From: DATLYF01 sp035575095
GTDB lineage: Bacteria; Pseudomonadota; Gammaproteobacteria; Competibacterales; Competibacteraceae
NCBI GenBank assembly: GCA_035575095.1
Contig: DATLYF010000117.1
Location: 1 to 20,583 of the forward strand
Direction: 5' to 3'
DNA: 20,583 nt
Shown here piece by piece: positions 6,610 through 15,000 of this stretch. Position numbers and translations under genes: made by a program. Below the pieces are notes generated by a model. It had not been told where the DNA came from. It worked only from the letters and a program-made list of their open reading frames with translations, and ran no database searches. Within the stretch, counting starts at the first letter, position 1. Every line of letters starts with the position of its first letter.

Positions 6610-8409
6610 ATGCTGTCATCGTTGCGTCGCGCATCCGTCGTATCCGTTCTGCTGTGCCTGTCACTGCTGGCGCTGCCCGGCTTCGCCCAGGCCGCGCCGG
6701 CTGCGGCACCGGCCACGGTGGTCGAGGCCGTACCGGCGCAAAGCTATGACCTGGCACCCTCGGTGGTGTCGCTCAACGGCCAGCAGGCGGTGCTGTTCGT
6801 CAACCCCCAGGGGCGCATCGCCTTGCGCCTGGGCGAGCAGGTGCAGACCCTGGACGACGGCACGGAAAAGCCCGGTGGCCAGTACGTGCGCCTGCACTTC
6901 GACGGGGAGCGGCTCTACGCCCTGTGGTGGCAGAAGCTCAACAACGCCGGCAAGAAACTCTATCTGCGCGTCTCCGAGGACGGTGGCAAGACCTTCGGCC
7001 CGGTCGTCACCCTGAACAGCGGCCTCGGCGTGCTGCCGGTCTATCAGATCGCCAGCGACGGCCAGGGTCGGGTGGTGGTGGTCTGGTACGACGAGCGCCA
7101 GCCGCGCTTCCAGATTTATTTGAACCGCTCCCTGGACGGCGGCAAGACCTGGCTGGAGCAGGATGTGCGCCTCGACAGCCAGCCCGTCCCCAAGCCGCCC
7201 AAGAAGGGCGGGGAGCCCTTCGCCATCGAGCCGAGCCTGGTGTTCCACGGCGAGCGGCTGGTGGCGGTGTGGAAGGAGCGCCGCGAGACTGGCGACAAGA
7301 AAGCCGAGATGCTGGTGCTGGAGCGTCATTCCGACGACGGCGGCAGCACCTGGAGCCCCGAGGTGGTGGTCCACCGCGGTGCCGATTTCCTGGTTTCCGA
7401 AACGCTCACCAGCAGCTCGCAGGGACTGTGGCTGGTGGGCTACCAGGCCGGCGCCGGCCTGCTCGCCTTCCGTTCCGATAATGGTGAAAAGTGGGAAGCC
7501 CTCGGCGCGCTGGAGGGCTCCAGCGGACACAAGGCCATCAGCCAGATCCGCAGCGCTCGGCTGCCCGAGCGGTTGGCGCTGGTCTATACCCTGGAGCCGC
7601 GCGACAAGCTGAAAAAGCCACAGGTGCACTTCGCTGCCCTGGATCTGGCCAAGCGCGCCTGGGTGGGGCCGAGCGTGCGTCTGGACGACAGCCCCTATGA
7701 TGCCACTACCGCCTGGACGCCGGATCTGCTGGCCCTGCCCGGCGGCGAGCTGCTGGCGGTGTGGGAAGACCGGCGCAACATCCGCCCCTCGATTTTCTTC
7801 ACCCTGTCCAAGGACGGCGGCGCCACCTGGAGCAAGCCGGCGCGCTCCCTGGACCAGCCCGGCGCCCACCTGTGGGAGCGGCCGGCCCTGAGCTTCCTCG
7901 GCGACAAGGTGCGTGTCTTCTTCGACCAGTGGCGCGACGATGGCAAGCAGGTGCGCGATCTGCGCTATCTGGATCTGCCCTATGCCGAGGGGGCCGGCCT
8001 GGACCTGAGCGGCCTGCCGCAGAGCCCGGCGGTCGATGTGGAGGCGCGCAAGCAGCGCCTCAAGGAGCGCGCCGAGGCGCTGTGGAAGCTGCGCGTCGAA
8101 GCCAAATGGGAGGACGCCTACCAGTACCTGGACCCGGCCTATCGCGCCAAGAACAACCTCAACCAATACCTGGCCTACCAGGGCAACATCGTCTACCAGA
8201 GCTACGAGATCACCGACTTCCAAGTCTGGGACAATATCGGCGGCGTCATCGTCAAGATCAATTTCAAGGTGCCGGAGATGCAGGTTGCCGGGCAGCCGTT
8301 CAAGGTCGATGCCGGCAAGGACGTGCTGCGCTCCGAATGGGTGTGGATCGAGAACGACTGGTATATGGTGCAGCCGGTCGGGATCAAAGGACGCTCGATC
8401 GACTATTGA
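6610..8409 (+). CDS. Secreted Asp-box (BNR/sialidase-like) beta-propeller protein with C-terminal NTF2/SnoaL-like domain
   Basis: This 599-aa exported protein starts at the ATG at 6610, 5 nt after AGAGG. The frame is open further upstream, but only this start yields a clean signal peptide with a cut at FAQA|AP near residue 28. The propeller carries four canonical Asp boxes, SEDGGKTF (122-129), SLDGGKTW (174-181), SDDGGSTW (241-248) and SKDGGATW (400-407), plus a degenerate SDNGEKW (289-295). Strands such as VVVVWYDER and LLAVWEDRR mark blade cores. No obvious sialidase FRIP motif is seen, so enzymatic sialidase activity is doubtful and carbohydrate binding or another glycosidase-like role is possible. 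Residues about 478-599 form a separate alpha+beta domain (AEALWKLRVEAKWEDAYQYL ... WVWIENDWYMV) resembling NTF2/SnoaL folds. It lies between a strong terminator and the exporter operon, and may be the operon's first gene. Confidence 0.8.
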   Translation: MLSSLRRASVVSVLLCLSLLALPGFAQAAPAAAPATVVEAVPAQSYDLAPSVVSLNGQQAVLFVNPQGRIALRLGEQVQTLDDGTEKPGGQYVRLHFDGERLYALWWQKLNNAGKKLYLRVSEDGGKTFGPVVTLNSGLGVLPVYQIASDGQGRVVVVWYDERQPRFQIYLNRSLDGGKTWLEQDVRLDSQPVPKPPKKGGEPFAIEPSLVFHGERLVAVWKERRETGDKKAEMLVLERHSDDGGSTWSPEVVVHRGADFLVSETLTSSSQGLWLVGYQAGAGLLAFRSDNGEKWEALGALEGSSGHKAISQIRSARLPERLALVYTLEPRDKLKKPQVHFAALDLAKRAWVGPSVRLDDSPYDATTAWTPDLLALPGGELLAVWEDRRNIRPSIFFTLSKDGGATWSKPARSLDQPGAHLWERPALSFLGDKVRVFFDQWRDDGKQVRDLRYLDLPYAEGAGLDLSGLPQSPAVDVEARKQRLKERAEALWKLRVEAKWEDAYQYLDPAYRAKNNLNQYLAYQGNIVYQSYEITDFQVWDNIGGVIVKINFKVPEMQVAGQPFKVDAGKDVLRSEWVWIENDWYMVQPVGIKGRSIDY

Positions 8410-8439
8410 GCGCAGCCGCACCATGACGGTACAGCCAAC

Positions 8440-8460
8440 GCCCACCCCGCGCGGGTGGGC
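8440..8460 (+). promoter_or_regulatory. Hairpin immediately upstream of the wzm ribosome site
   Basis: A perfect 8-bp stem, GCCCACCC (8440-8447) with GGGTGGGC (8453-8460), has a 5-nt CGCGC loop. Its 3' arm abuts GGAG at 8461-8464, the likely Shine-Dalgarno sequence of wzm. There is no following T-run. It could attenuate read-through from the propeller gene or shape translation of wzm. Confidence 0.5.
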
Positions 8461-8472
8461 GGAGCCTCGGGC

Positions 8473-9291
8473 ATGCTAGGGCAGAACCGCTTGCAGCGTA
8501 TCGCCTGCCATCTCTGGGCGGGCTTCAAGGAGCCGCTGCGGCTCCTGGTCACTCAGCGCAGCCTGTTGGCGGTGCTGATCCGCCGCGACATGCAGGTACG
8601 CACCTCGGGTACCGTGCTCGGCGGCATCTGGATGCTGGCGCAGCCGGCGCTGCAGGTGCTGGCACTGTGGTTCTTGCTGGATTTCGTGCTGAGGGTGCGC
8701 TTCCCCGGCCAGGTGGCGTTCGTCGACTACTTCCTGCTCGGCATGCTGCCCTGGCTGATGGTGAGCGAGATCATCAGTCGCAGCCTGTCGGTGTTGAGCG
8801 AGTTCGGCGAACTCTACCAGCGCAGCGTGTTCCCGGTGCGGGTGCTGCCACTGCTGCCCATCCTGTTCTCGGGGCTGGTCTACGGCGTGGTCTACACCCT
8901 GATCGCCGGGCTGCTGACCGGGCCGGCCGGTGCGCTGGGCGCCGCGCTGCTGGTGCTGGCGTTGCTGCTGTGGCTGATGCCGCTGGCCTATCTCATGGCG
9001 GTGCTGGGGCTGTTCGTGCGCGATCTGCGCCAGATAGCGCCCTTCGCCCTGACCATGATTCTCTATCTGACGCCGATCATGTACATGCCCGATATGCTGC
9101 CCGAGGGGCTGCGCGCCTTCCTGGTGCTCAATCCCTTCGCCGACTGGATGGCACTGATCCATGCCGTGCTGCAGGACATGGCCTGGAGCAGCGGCAATCT
9201 CTGGCGTCCCCTGCTGCTCTGGCTGCTGCTGCTGGCCTCGGCTTGGAAGCTGTTCCTGCGCAGCGAGCCGCACATCCGCGAAGAATTATGA
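8473..9291 (+). CDS. wzm: Polysaccharide ABC exporter, membrane subunit Wzm
   Basis: This is an ABC-2 type permease that moves undecaprenyl-linked polysaccharide across the inner membrane together with Wzt. The ATG at 8473 is chosen because GGAG lies 8 nt before it; a GTG at 8455 falls inside the hairpin arm. The 272 residues fit the family's usual 260-270. The N-terminal amphipathic stretch is followed by LLAVLIRRDMQVRTSGTVLG, the typical ABC-2 entry motif. Six hydrophobic segments follow, including QPALQVLALWFLLDFVLRV, VDYFLLGMLPWLMVSEII and PFALTMILYLTPIMY. Its stop overlaps the wzt start (ATGA at 9288-9291), implying coupled translation of the two subunits. Confidence 0.9.
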   Translation: MLGQNRLQRIACHLWAGFKEPLRLLVTQRSLLAVLIRRDMQVRTSGTVLGGIWMLAQPALQVLALWFLLDFVLRVRFPGQVAFVDYFLLGMLPWLMVSEIISRSLSVLSEFGELYQRSVFPVRVLPLLPILFSGLVYGVVYTLIAGLLTGPAGALGAALLVLALLLWLMPLAYLMAVLGLFVRDLRQIAPFALTMILYLTPIMYMPDMLPEGLRAFLVLNPFADWMALIHAVLQDMAWSSGNLWRPLLLWLLLLASAWKLFLRSEPHIREEL

Positions 9292-10520
9292 CCGCGATTT
9301 CCCTGCGCGGCGTGGGCAAGTCCTACGCGCTCTACGATCACACCCTGGACCGGATCAAGGAGATCGTCACCGGCCATCCCCGGCACCGCACGCGCGTGGC
9401 CCTGCATCCCATCGACCTGGAGATCGGCCGCGGCGAAGTGGTCGGACTGATCGGACGCAACGGCGCCGGCAAGAGCACGCTGCTCAAGCTGGTGGCCGGC
9501 ACGCTGACCCCGAGCAGCGGCGAGATCCGCGTCGACGGCCAGGTCTCTGCCCTGCTGGAGCTGGGCACCGGCTTCCATCACGATCTCACCGGGCGCGAGA
9601 ACGTCTACCTGGGCGGCGCGGTCAGGGGGCTGTCGGTGCGCGAGATCGACCGGCTCTACCCCGGCATCGTCGAGTTCGCCGGGCTGGCCGAGTTCATGGA
9701 GCAGCCGGTCAAGACCTTCTCCTCGGGCATGCTGGTGCGCCTGGCCTTTGCTCTTGCCACCTGCATCGAGCCCGACATCCTGATCATCGACGAGGCCCTG
9801 TCGGTGGGCGATGCCGCCTTCGCCCACAAGTCCTTCGAGCGCATCATGGGCTTCAAGAACGACGGCAAGACCATCCTGTTCTGTTCACACTCGATGTATC
9901 AGGTCGAGGCGATCTGCAACCGGGTGATCTGGTTGCACGAGGGGGCGGTGCGCATGGTGGGTGAGCCGGCGGCGGTCATCGCCGCCTACAACGCCTACCT
10001 CGACAGTCTCAACGGCGGCGCCGGCCAGGCGCCGGCCGAGGTCGCTGCTCCCGCTCCCGAGCCGGCCGCGGTGGCGCTGGAGCCGGGACGGCCGGCGCGG
10101 CTGCTGGATGTGCAGGTGAGCGCCGGCCCGCACAGCGGCCGCAGCCTGGAGATCGTCAGCCATCAGAGCGATCTGAAGATCCGCATCCGCTTCGTCTCCG
10201 ATCCGGCCATCCCCTGCCCGCGCCTGGCGGTGACCATCAGCGGCCCGGACGGGCGCATCATCAGCAGCACCGGCAACTGGGTGGACGGCCTGGAGATCCG
10301 CCGCGACTCCGCGGGCCAGGCGGAGGTGACCGTGTGCTTCCCGCGCCTGGCTCTGCTCAAGGGCCAGTACTGGCTGAACGTCTACCTGCTCAGCCACGAG
10401 GGCATCTTCCCCTTCGACCAGGCGGAGCTGGTGGCCGAGCTGCAGGTGCGCCAGCAGACTCTGGAGCAGGGCATCGTCAGCCTGCCGCGCACCTGGTCGC
10501 AGGCGCCGCTGCCGGCCTGA
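9288..10520 (+). CDS. wzt: Polysaccharide ABC exporter, ATPase Wzt with C-terminal glycan-binding domain
   Basis: This is the 410-aa ATPase of the exporter. Residues 1-240 are the nucleotide-binding domain: Walker A GRNGAGKST (56-64), the ABC signature FSSGM (144-148), Walker B ILIIDEAL (164-171) and the switch His in FCSHS (201). A low-complexity Ala/Pro linker (about 245-268) leads to a C-terminal beta-rich domain (about 270-405, with VTISGPDGRIISST and LKGQYWLNVYLLSHEG) of the Wzt_C type. In studied O-antigen systems of the E. coli O8/O9a kind this domain recognises a modified non-reducing chain end. Its presence suggests that the glycan made here is also finished before export. The start ATG overlaps the wzm stop. 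The next gene begins 12 nt after the stop. Confidence 0.95.
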   Translation: MTAISLRGVGKSYALYDHTLDRIKEIVTGHPRHRTRVALHPIDLEIGRGEVVGLIGRNGAGKSTLLKLVAGTLTPSSGEIRVDGQVSALLELGTGFHHDLTGRENVYLGGAVRGLSVREIDRLYPGIVEFAGLAEFMEQPVKTFSSGMLVRLAFALATCIEPDILIIDEALSVGDAAFAHKSFERIMGFKNDGKTILFCSHSMYQVEAICNRVIWLHEGAVRMVGEPAAVIAAYNAYLDSLNGGAGQAPAEVAAPAPEPAAVALEPGRPARLLDVQVSAGPHSGRSLEIVSHQSDLKIRIRFVSDPAIPCPRLAVTISGPDGRIISSTGNWVDGLEIRRDSAGQAEVTVCFPRLALLKGQYWLNVYLLSHEGIFPFDQAELVAELQVRQQTLEQGIVSLPRTWSQAPLPA

Positions 10521-10532
10521 GGTGAGCGGCTC

Positions 10533-12035
10533 GTGACCGCGGCAGCCCGTGCCACGCCGGTGCCAGCGCCGCCCCCTGCCGGGCGGGCGCAGGCCGAGGT
10601 GCAGCGCCTGCTCGCCGACTGGCTGGGACGCGCCGATGCGCCGCCCTGCCTGTGGCTGGAAACGCGGTTGCCGGCGCCCGCCGCCGACCCCAATCCGCAG
10701 CCGCAGTGGTGGCAGCGCCTGGATACCGAGCAGGGGATTTACCGCACCCTGGTGGTGCGCGACGGCATCCACCACCTGCACAGCCTCGGCCTGCTGACCC
10801 GGGCCTACGCGCGCCTGGCCGACGGTGGCTGGCTGCTGCTGCTGAGTGCCTTCAACCTGGACAATTTCCAGGACGGCTACGACGGCCTGCCCAGTCGGGA
10901 GCGGCTGCTCGCCCAGGCGCAGCGCTGCGGCTTTGAGCTGGAGCAGGAGGCGCGCCTGGACGAGCTGCTGCGCGACGATCTACAGCGCTCGCCGGCGGCG
11001 GCGCAGCGAGCGGCGGAACTGGAGGCCTACCGCAGTGGGCGGCGCGGCTATCGGCTGCTGTGCCTGCGCAAGGGGGCAGCGCCGCGCTGGCGCGTGGCCG
11101 AGCTGCGCGAGGCGGATTTTCCGGCCGTGGCGGCGCTGTTCCAGGCGGTGTTCGGCCAGCCCATGAGCGCCGAGCTGTGGCGCTGGAAGTATGGCGGCGG
11201 CCGCGGCAGCAACGTGGTGGCCTGGGCCGGCGGGCGGCTAATTGCCCACTACGGCAGCCTGAGCCGGCGCATCGCCTATTTCGGCCGGCCGCAGTGGGCC
11301 TGTCAGATCGGCGATGTGATGGTCGAGGCCCACGAGCGTGGGGTGTTGACCCGTCAGGGGCCGTTCTTCCTCACTGCCGCCAGCCAGGCAGAGATGGTGA
11401 TCGGCCCGCACCATATCGGTTTTGGCTTTCCCAACGGGCGCGCGCTGAAGGTAGGGGCGCGGCTCGGCCTGTATACCCAGGTCGGCAGTGTGTGCGAGGT
11501 CAGTTGGACGCCGCTGGCGACACGGCCGGCGCTGTGGCAGCGCCTGCGGCCACTGCATGGCGGGCAGCGGGAGCAGGTGCGGCGGGCCGGCGACCGGCTG
11601 TGGACGGCGATGGCGGCCGATCTGGGCGAGGCCATCGTCGGCATACGCGACGGCGCCTGGCTGCTGCACCGCTACCTGGACCATCCGCACCAGCGCTACC
11701 AGTTGTGGTTGCTGAGCAACCGCCTGAGCGGTCGGCCGCTGGGGTTGCTGGTGCTGCGCCAGCAGGGGGAGCGCTGCGAACTGCTGGATCTGGTGGCGCC
11801 GCTGGCGCGCCTGCCGGCGCTGGTCCTGGCGGCGCGCCGCCTGGCCGCGGCCTGGGGAGCGAGCGGCCTGCACTGCTGGATCAGCAGCGGCTTCGCGCAC
11901 CTGTTCGAAGCCTGTGGCGGCCAGGCCCAAGCCCTGGATATCGGGGTACCCAACAGTTGCTGGGTGCCCGGACCGCCCGCCGAGCGCCTGCGCGACCGCT
12001 GGTGGCTGATGGCCGGGGATACCGATTTTCTGTGA
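10533..12035 (+). CDS. GNAT-type acetyltransferase with degenerate methyltransferase-like N-terminal segment
   Basis: The protein is 500 aa and starts with GTG at 10533, behind AGGTGA overlapping the wzt stop. Residues about 70-180 resemble the C-terminal half of a class I SAM methyltransferase: VVRDGIHHLHSLGLLTRAYARLADGGWLLLLS, then a final YRLLCLRK strand. No glycine-rich SAM-binding motif I precedes it, only about 60 Pro/Ala-rich residues. Residues about 183-500 look like a GNAT fold: WRVAELREADFPAVAALFQAVFG, LWRWKYGGGRG, LIAHYGSLS, QIGDVMVEAHERGVLTRQGP and GFGFPNGRALKVGARLGLY. This is a type often found in polysaccharide clusters. The likely activity is acyl-CoA-dependent acylation of a sugar or sugar nucleotide; a methyltransferase activity is improbable. 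The substrate is unknown. It lies between wzt and the multidomain glycosyltransferase gene. Confidence 0.75.
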   Translation: MTAAARATPVPAPPPAGRAQAEVQRLLADWLGRADAPPCLWLETRLPAPAADPNPQPQWWQRLDTEQGIYRTLVVRDGIHHLHSLGLLTRAYARLADGGWLLLLSAFNLDNFQDGYDGLPSRERLLAQAQRCGFELEQEARLDELLRDDLQRSPAAAQRAAELEAYRSGRRGYRLLCLRKGAAPRWRVAELREADFPAVAALFQAVFGQPMSAELWRWKYGGGRGSNVVAWAGGRLIAHYGSLSRRIAYFGRPQWACQIGDVMVEAHERGVLTRQGPFFLTAASQAEMVIGPHHIGFGFPNGRALKVGARLGLYTQVGSVCEVSWTPLATRPALWQRLRPLHGGQREQVRRAGDRLWTAMAADLGEAIVGIRDGAWLLHRYLDHPHQRYQLWLLSNRLSGRPLGLLVLRQQGERCELLDLVAPLARLPALVLAARRLAAAWGASGLHCWISSGFAHLFEACGGQAQALDIGVPNSCWVPGPPAERLRDRWWLMAGDTDFL

Positions 12036-12056
12036 TTCAGCTTCTGTGAGGGTAGT

Positions 12057-15000
12057 GTGGAGCAGCAGCTCATTCCGTACCAGGCGGTGACGTGCCTGGG
12101 GCCCGGGCCGGCACTGGTGTTGGCACCGCATCCCGACGACGAGGTGTTCGGCTGCGGCGGGGCGATCATGCACCACGTCGCGGCCGGCGAGGCGGTGCGG
12201 GTGATCATCGTCACCGCCGGCGATTTCGGCGCTAGCGACAGCGACTCGCCCGCTTACGTGCGGCAGCGCCGCGAAGAGAGTCGGGCCGCGGCCGCCATCC
12301 TCGGCTATGGCGAGCCGGAGTTCTGGGGCTTGCCCGACCGCGGCCTGCTCTACGGCGAGGCCCTGGTGCAGCGCATCGTGGCGGCCGCCCGCGACAGCGG
12401 CGCGCGCTTGATCTACGCGCCGTCCCTGCAGGAGGTGCATCCCGATCACCGCGCTCTGGCCATGGCCGCAGTAGAGGCGGTACGCCGGCTCGGGGGCGGG
12501 GTCGCCCTGGCGCTGTACGAGGTGGGCGTGCCGCAGTGGCCCAACCGGCTGCTCGATATCAGCGACTGCCTGGAGCGCAAGCGCCGCGCCATGGCCTGCT
12601 TCACCAGCCAGTTGGCGCGGCAGCGCTACGACCGCCACATCGAGGCCCTGAACCGCTTCCGCACCTACACCCTGCCGGGTGCGGTCGAGGCGGCCGAGGC
12701 CTATCGGCTGCTGGAGGGAGTGAGCCTGGTGGCCGATGCCCTGGCGCCCTATCGCTCCCTGGCGCGGCGCCAGGCCGACCGAGAGCTGGCGGTAGATCAG
12801 TTCGACTGGCCGTTGGTCTCGGTGATCGTGCGCAGCCGTGGCCGCGATACCCTGGCCGAGACCCTGGACTCGCTGGCCCTGCAGACCTATCCCAGGATCG
12901 AGGTGGTGGTGGTGGATGCCGCTGGCAACAGCCCAGCGCTGGCCGCCCTGGAGCCTTGGTGCGGGCGCTTCCCGCTGCGCGTCGAGGGCAGCGGGCAAGC
13001 GCTGGGGCGCAGCGCCGCCGCCAATCTCGGCCTGGAGCGGGCGCGCGGCGAGCTGCTGCTATTCCTGGACGACGACGACTGGCTCGATCCGGAGCACATC
13101 GCCGCCCTGGCGGCGCGGCTCGCCGATGAGCCGCAGGCGGTCGCCGCCTACGCCGGGGTGCGCTGCGTGCGCCGCGCCGACGACGGTTCCCTGGAGACGC
13201 TGCGGCTCTACAACGAGCCCTACGATGCGGCGCGGCTGCTGGTGGAGAACACCATCCCCATCCACGCCCTGCTATTCCGCCGCCGCGCCGTCGAGGCCGG
13301 CTGCCGCTTCGACGAGACCTTCGATCTGTTCGAGGACTGGGACTTCTGGCTGCAACTGGCAGCGCTCGGCCCGTTCAGCCATCTCGACCGGGTGAGCGCC
13401 TACTACCGCATCCACGGCGACGCCGGGCTGGGCGTGGCCGCCGACGAGGCGCGGGCCACCGCGGCGCTGGCGCAGTTGCTGGAGAAATGGCGCAGCCGCT
13501 GGAGCGTCCGTCAACTGCAGGACCTGGTGGCGCGCGATCGGCGCCTGGCGCAGTTGCTGGGCGAGGTGGAAGCGCAGCGGGCGGCGGCGGTGCAGGAGCG
13601 CGACACGCTAAGCGTGCAGCGCGACCACCTGCAGAGCCTGCTGCAGCAGACCGAAGCGCAGCGGGCGGCGCTGGACAGCCGGCTGGTGGCGCTGTCCGCG
13701 GAGCTGGCAGCACGGCAACAGGCCCTGGAGAGCGCCGAACGCGATGCGCGCGAGTGGCGCAACCGCTTCGAATGGGTCACCGGCTCCCTGTCCTGGCGCC
13801 TCACCCGGCCGCTGCGACGCGGCAACGAGCTGGCTCGTGCCACTGTGCGGCGCGGCGCCGCCCTGGGTTGGCGCACGGCGCTGTGGGCCTACCGCCAGCC
13901 CTGGCTGCGCCCCGTTATGGCCCGCGTGCCCTTCGGCCTCAAGCAGCGCCTGCGCGGTTTTTTGCGCCGCGGCGAGCTGCCCCTGGAGGCGGCTCAGCCG
14001 GCGTTGCCGCCGCCCGGCGAGCTGCTGGTCAGCATCGTCATCCCGGTCTACAACCACGCCGAATACCTGGAGCGCTGCATCGTCAGCGCCCTGCAGCAGA
14101 GCTATCCCCATGTCGAGGTGATCGCCGTCGACGACGCCTCGCCCGATGCGCGGGTGCGCGAAATCCTCGGCCGGCTGGAGGGCCATCCGCGCCTGAAGGT
14201 GCTCTACAACGAGCGCAATTTGGGAATCGCCCGCACCCAGAACCGGGCGTTGGCGGCCTCGCGCGGCACTCTGATCGGCTTCCTCGACTGCGATGACTAC
14301 CTCACTGCGGATGCGGTGGAGCGCTGTGTGCGCGCCTGGCATCCGGGCATCGTCTATCTGCACACCGGGCGGGTGAACATCGACGAGCAGGACCGCGAGG
14401 TCAGCCGCATCTCCTTCGAACACCTGCCGCGTCGGGACTATTTCGCCGAGAACCTGGAGCGGATGTTCGCCACCCACTTCAAGGTCATCCGCCGCGACGC
14501 CTTCGCCAAGGTAGGGCTGTTCGATCCGCGCTTCGACTCGGCGCAGGACTACGACATGCTGATGCGGATCGCCTTTCACTATCCGAGCAGCGCCTTCCTG
14601 CACCTGCCGGAGTTTGTCTATTACCATCGCTTCCACGAACGCCAGGCCACCGAGCGCATGAACGCGCGCCAGCAGTGGTCGACCGCGACCATCCAGCGCG
14701 AGGCGCGGCTGCGCCAATCGATCCGCGAGGGGCGTTTCGACCGCTTCCTGTCGATCGTCATGCTGTCCTTCGGCAAGCACCGGCAGACCCTGGAGGCCAT
14801 CGAGAGCCTGCAGCAGACGGTCAAGGTGCCGCACGAGATCATCCTCTTTGACAACGGCTCCGATGCCGAGACCGTGGAGTTCCTCAAGACGCACATCGAC
14901 GGCCGCTTCCCCGACGTGCGGGTGGTGTACCACCCCACCAATCTGGGACCAGCCGCCGGGCGGCGCGAAGCGCTGAAGCTGGCGCGCGGCGACTGGTTCC

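Noticed and set aside
6661..8445. Minus-strand open frame (594 codons) opposite the propeller gene
   Set aside because: The plus-strand frame has a signal peptide and Asp boxes; the antisense product is His/Gln/Leu-rich without motifs.
11238..12998. Long minus-strand open frame (586 codons) across the GNAT and fusion genes
   Set aside because: It crosses the boundary of two well-supported plus-strand genes. Its translation shows no recognisable motif, signal or fold.
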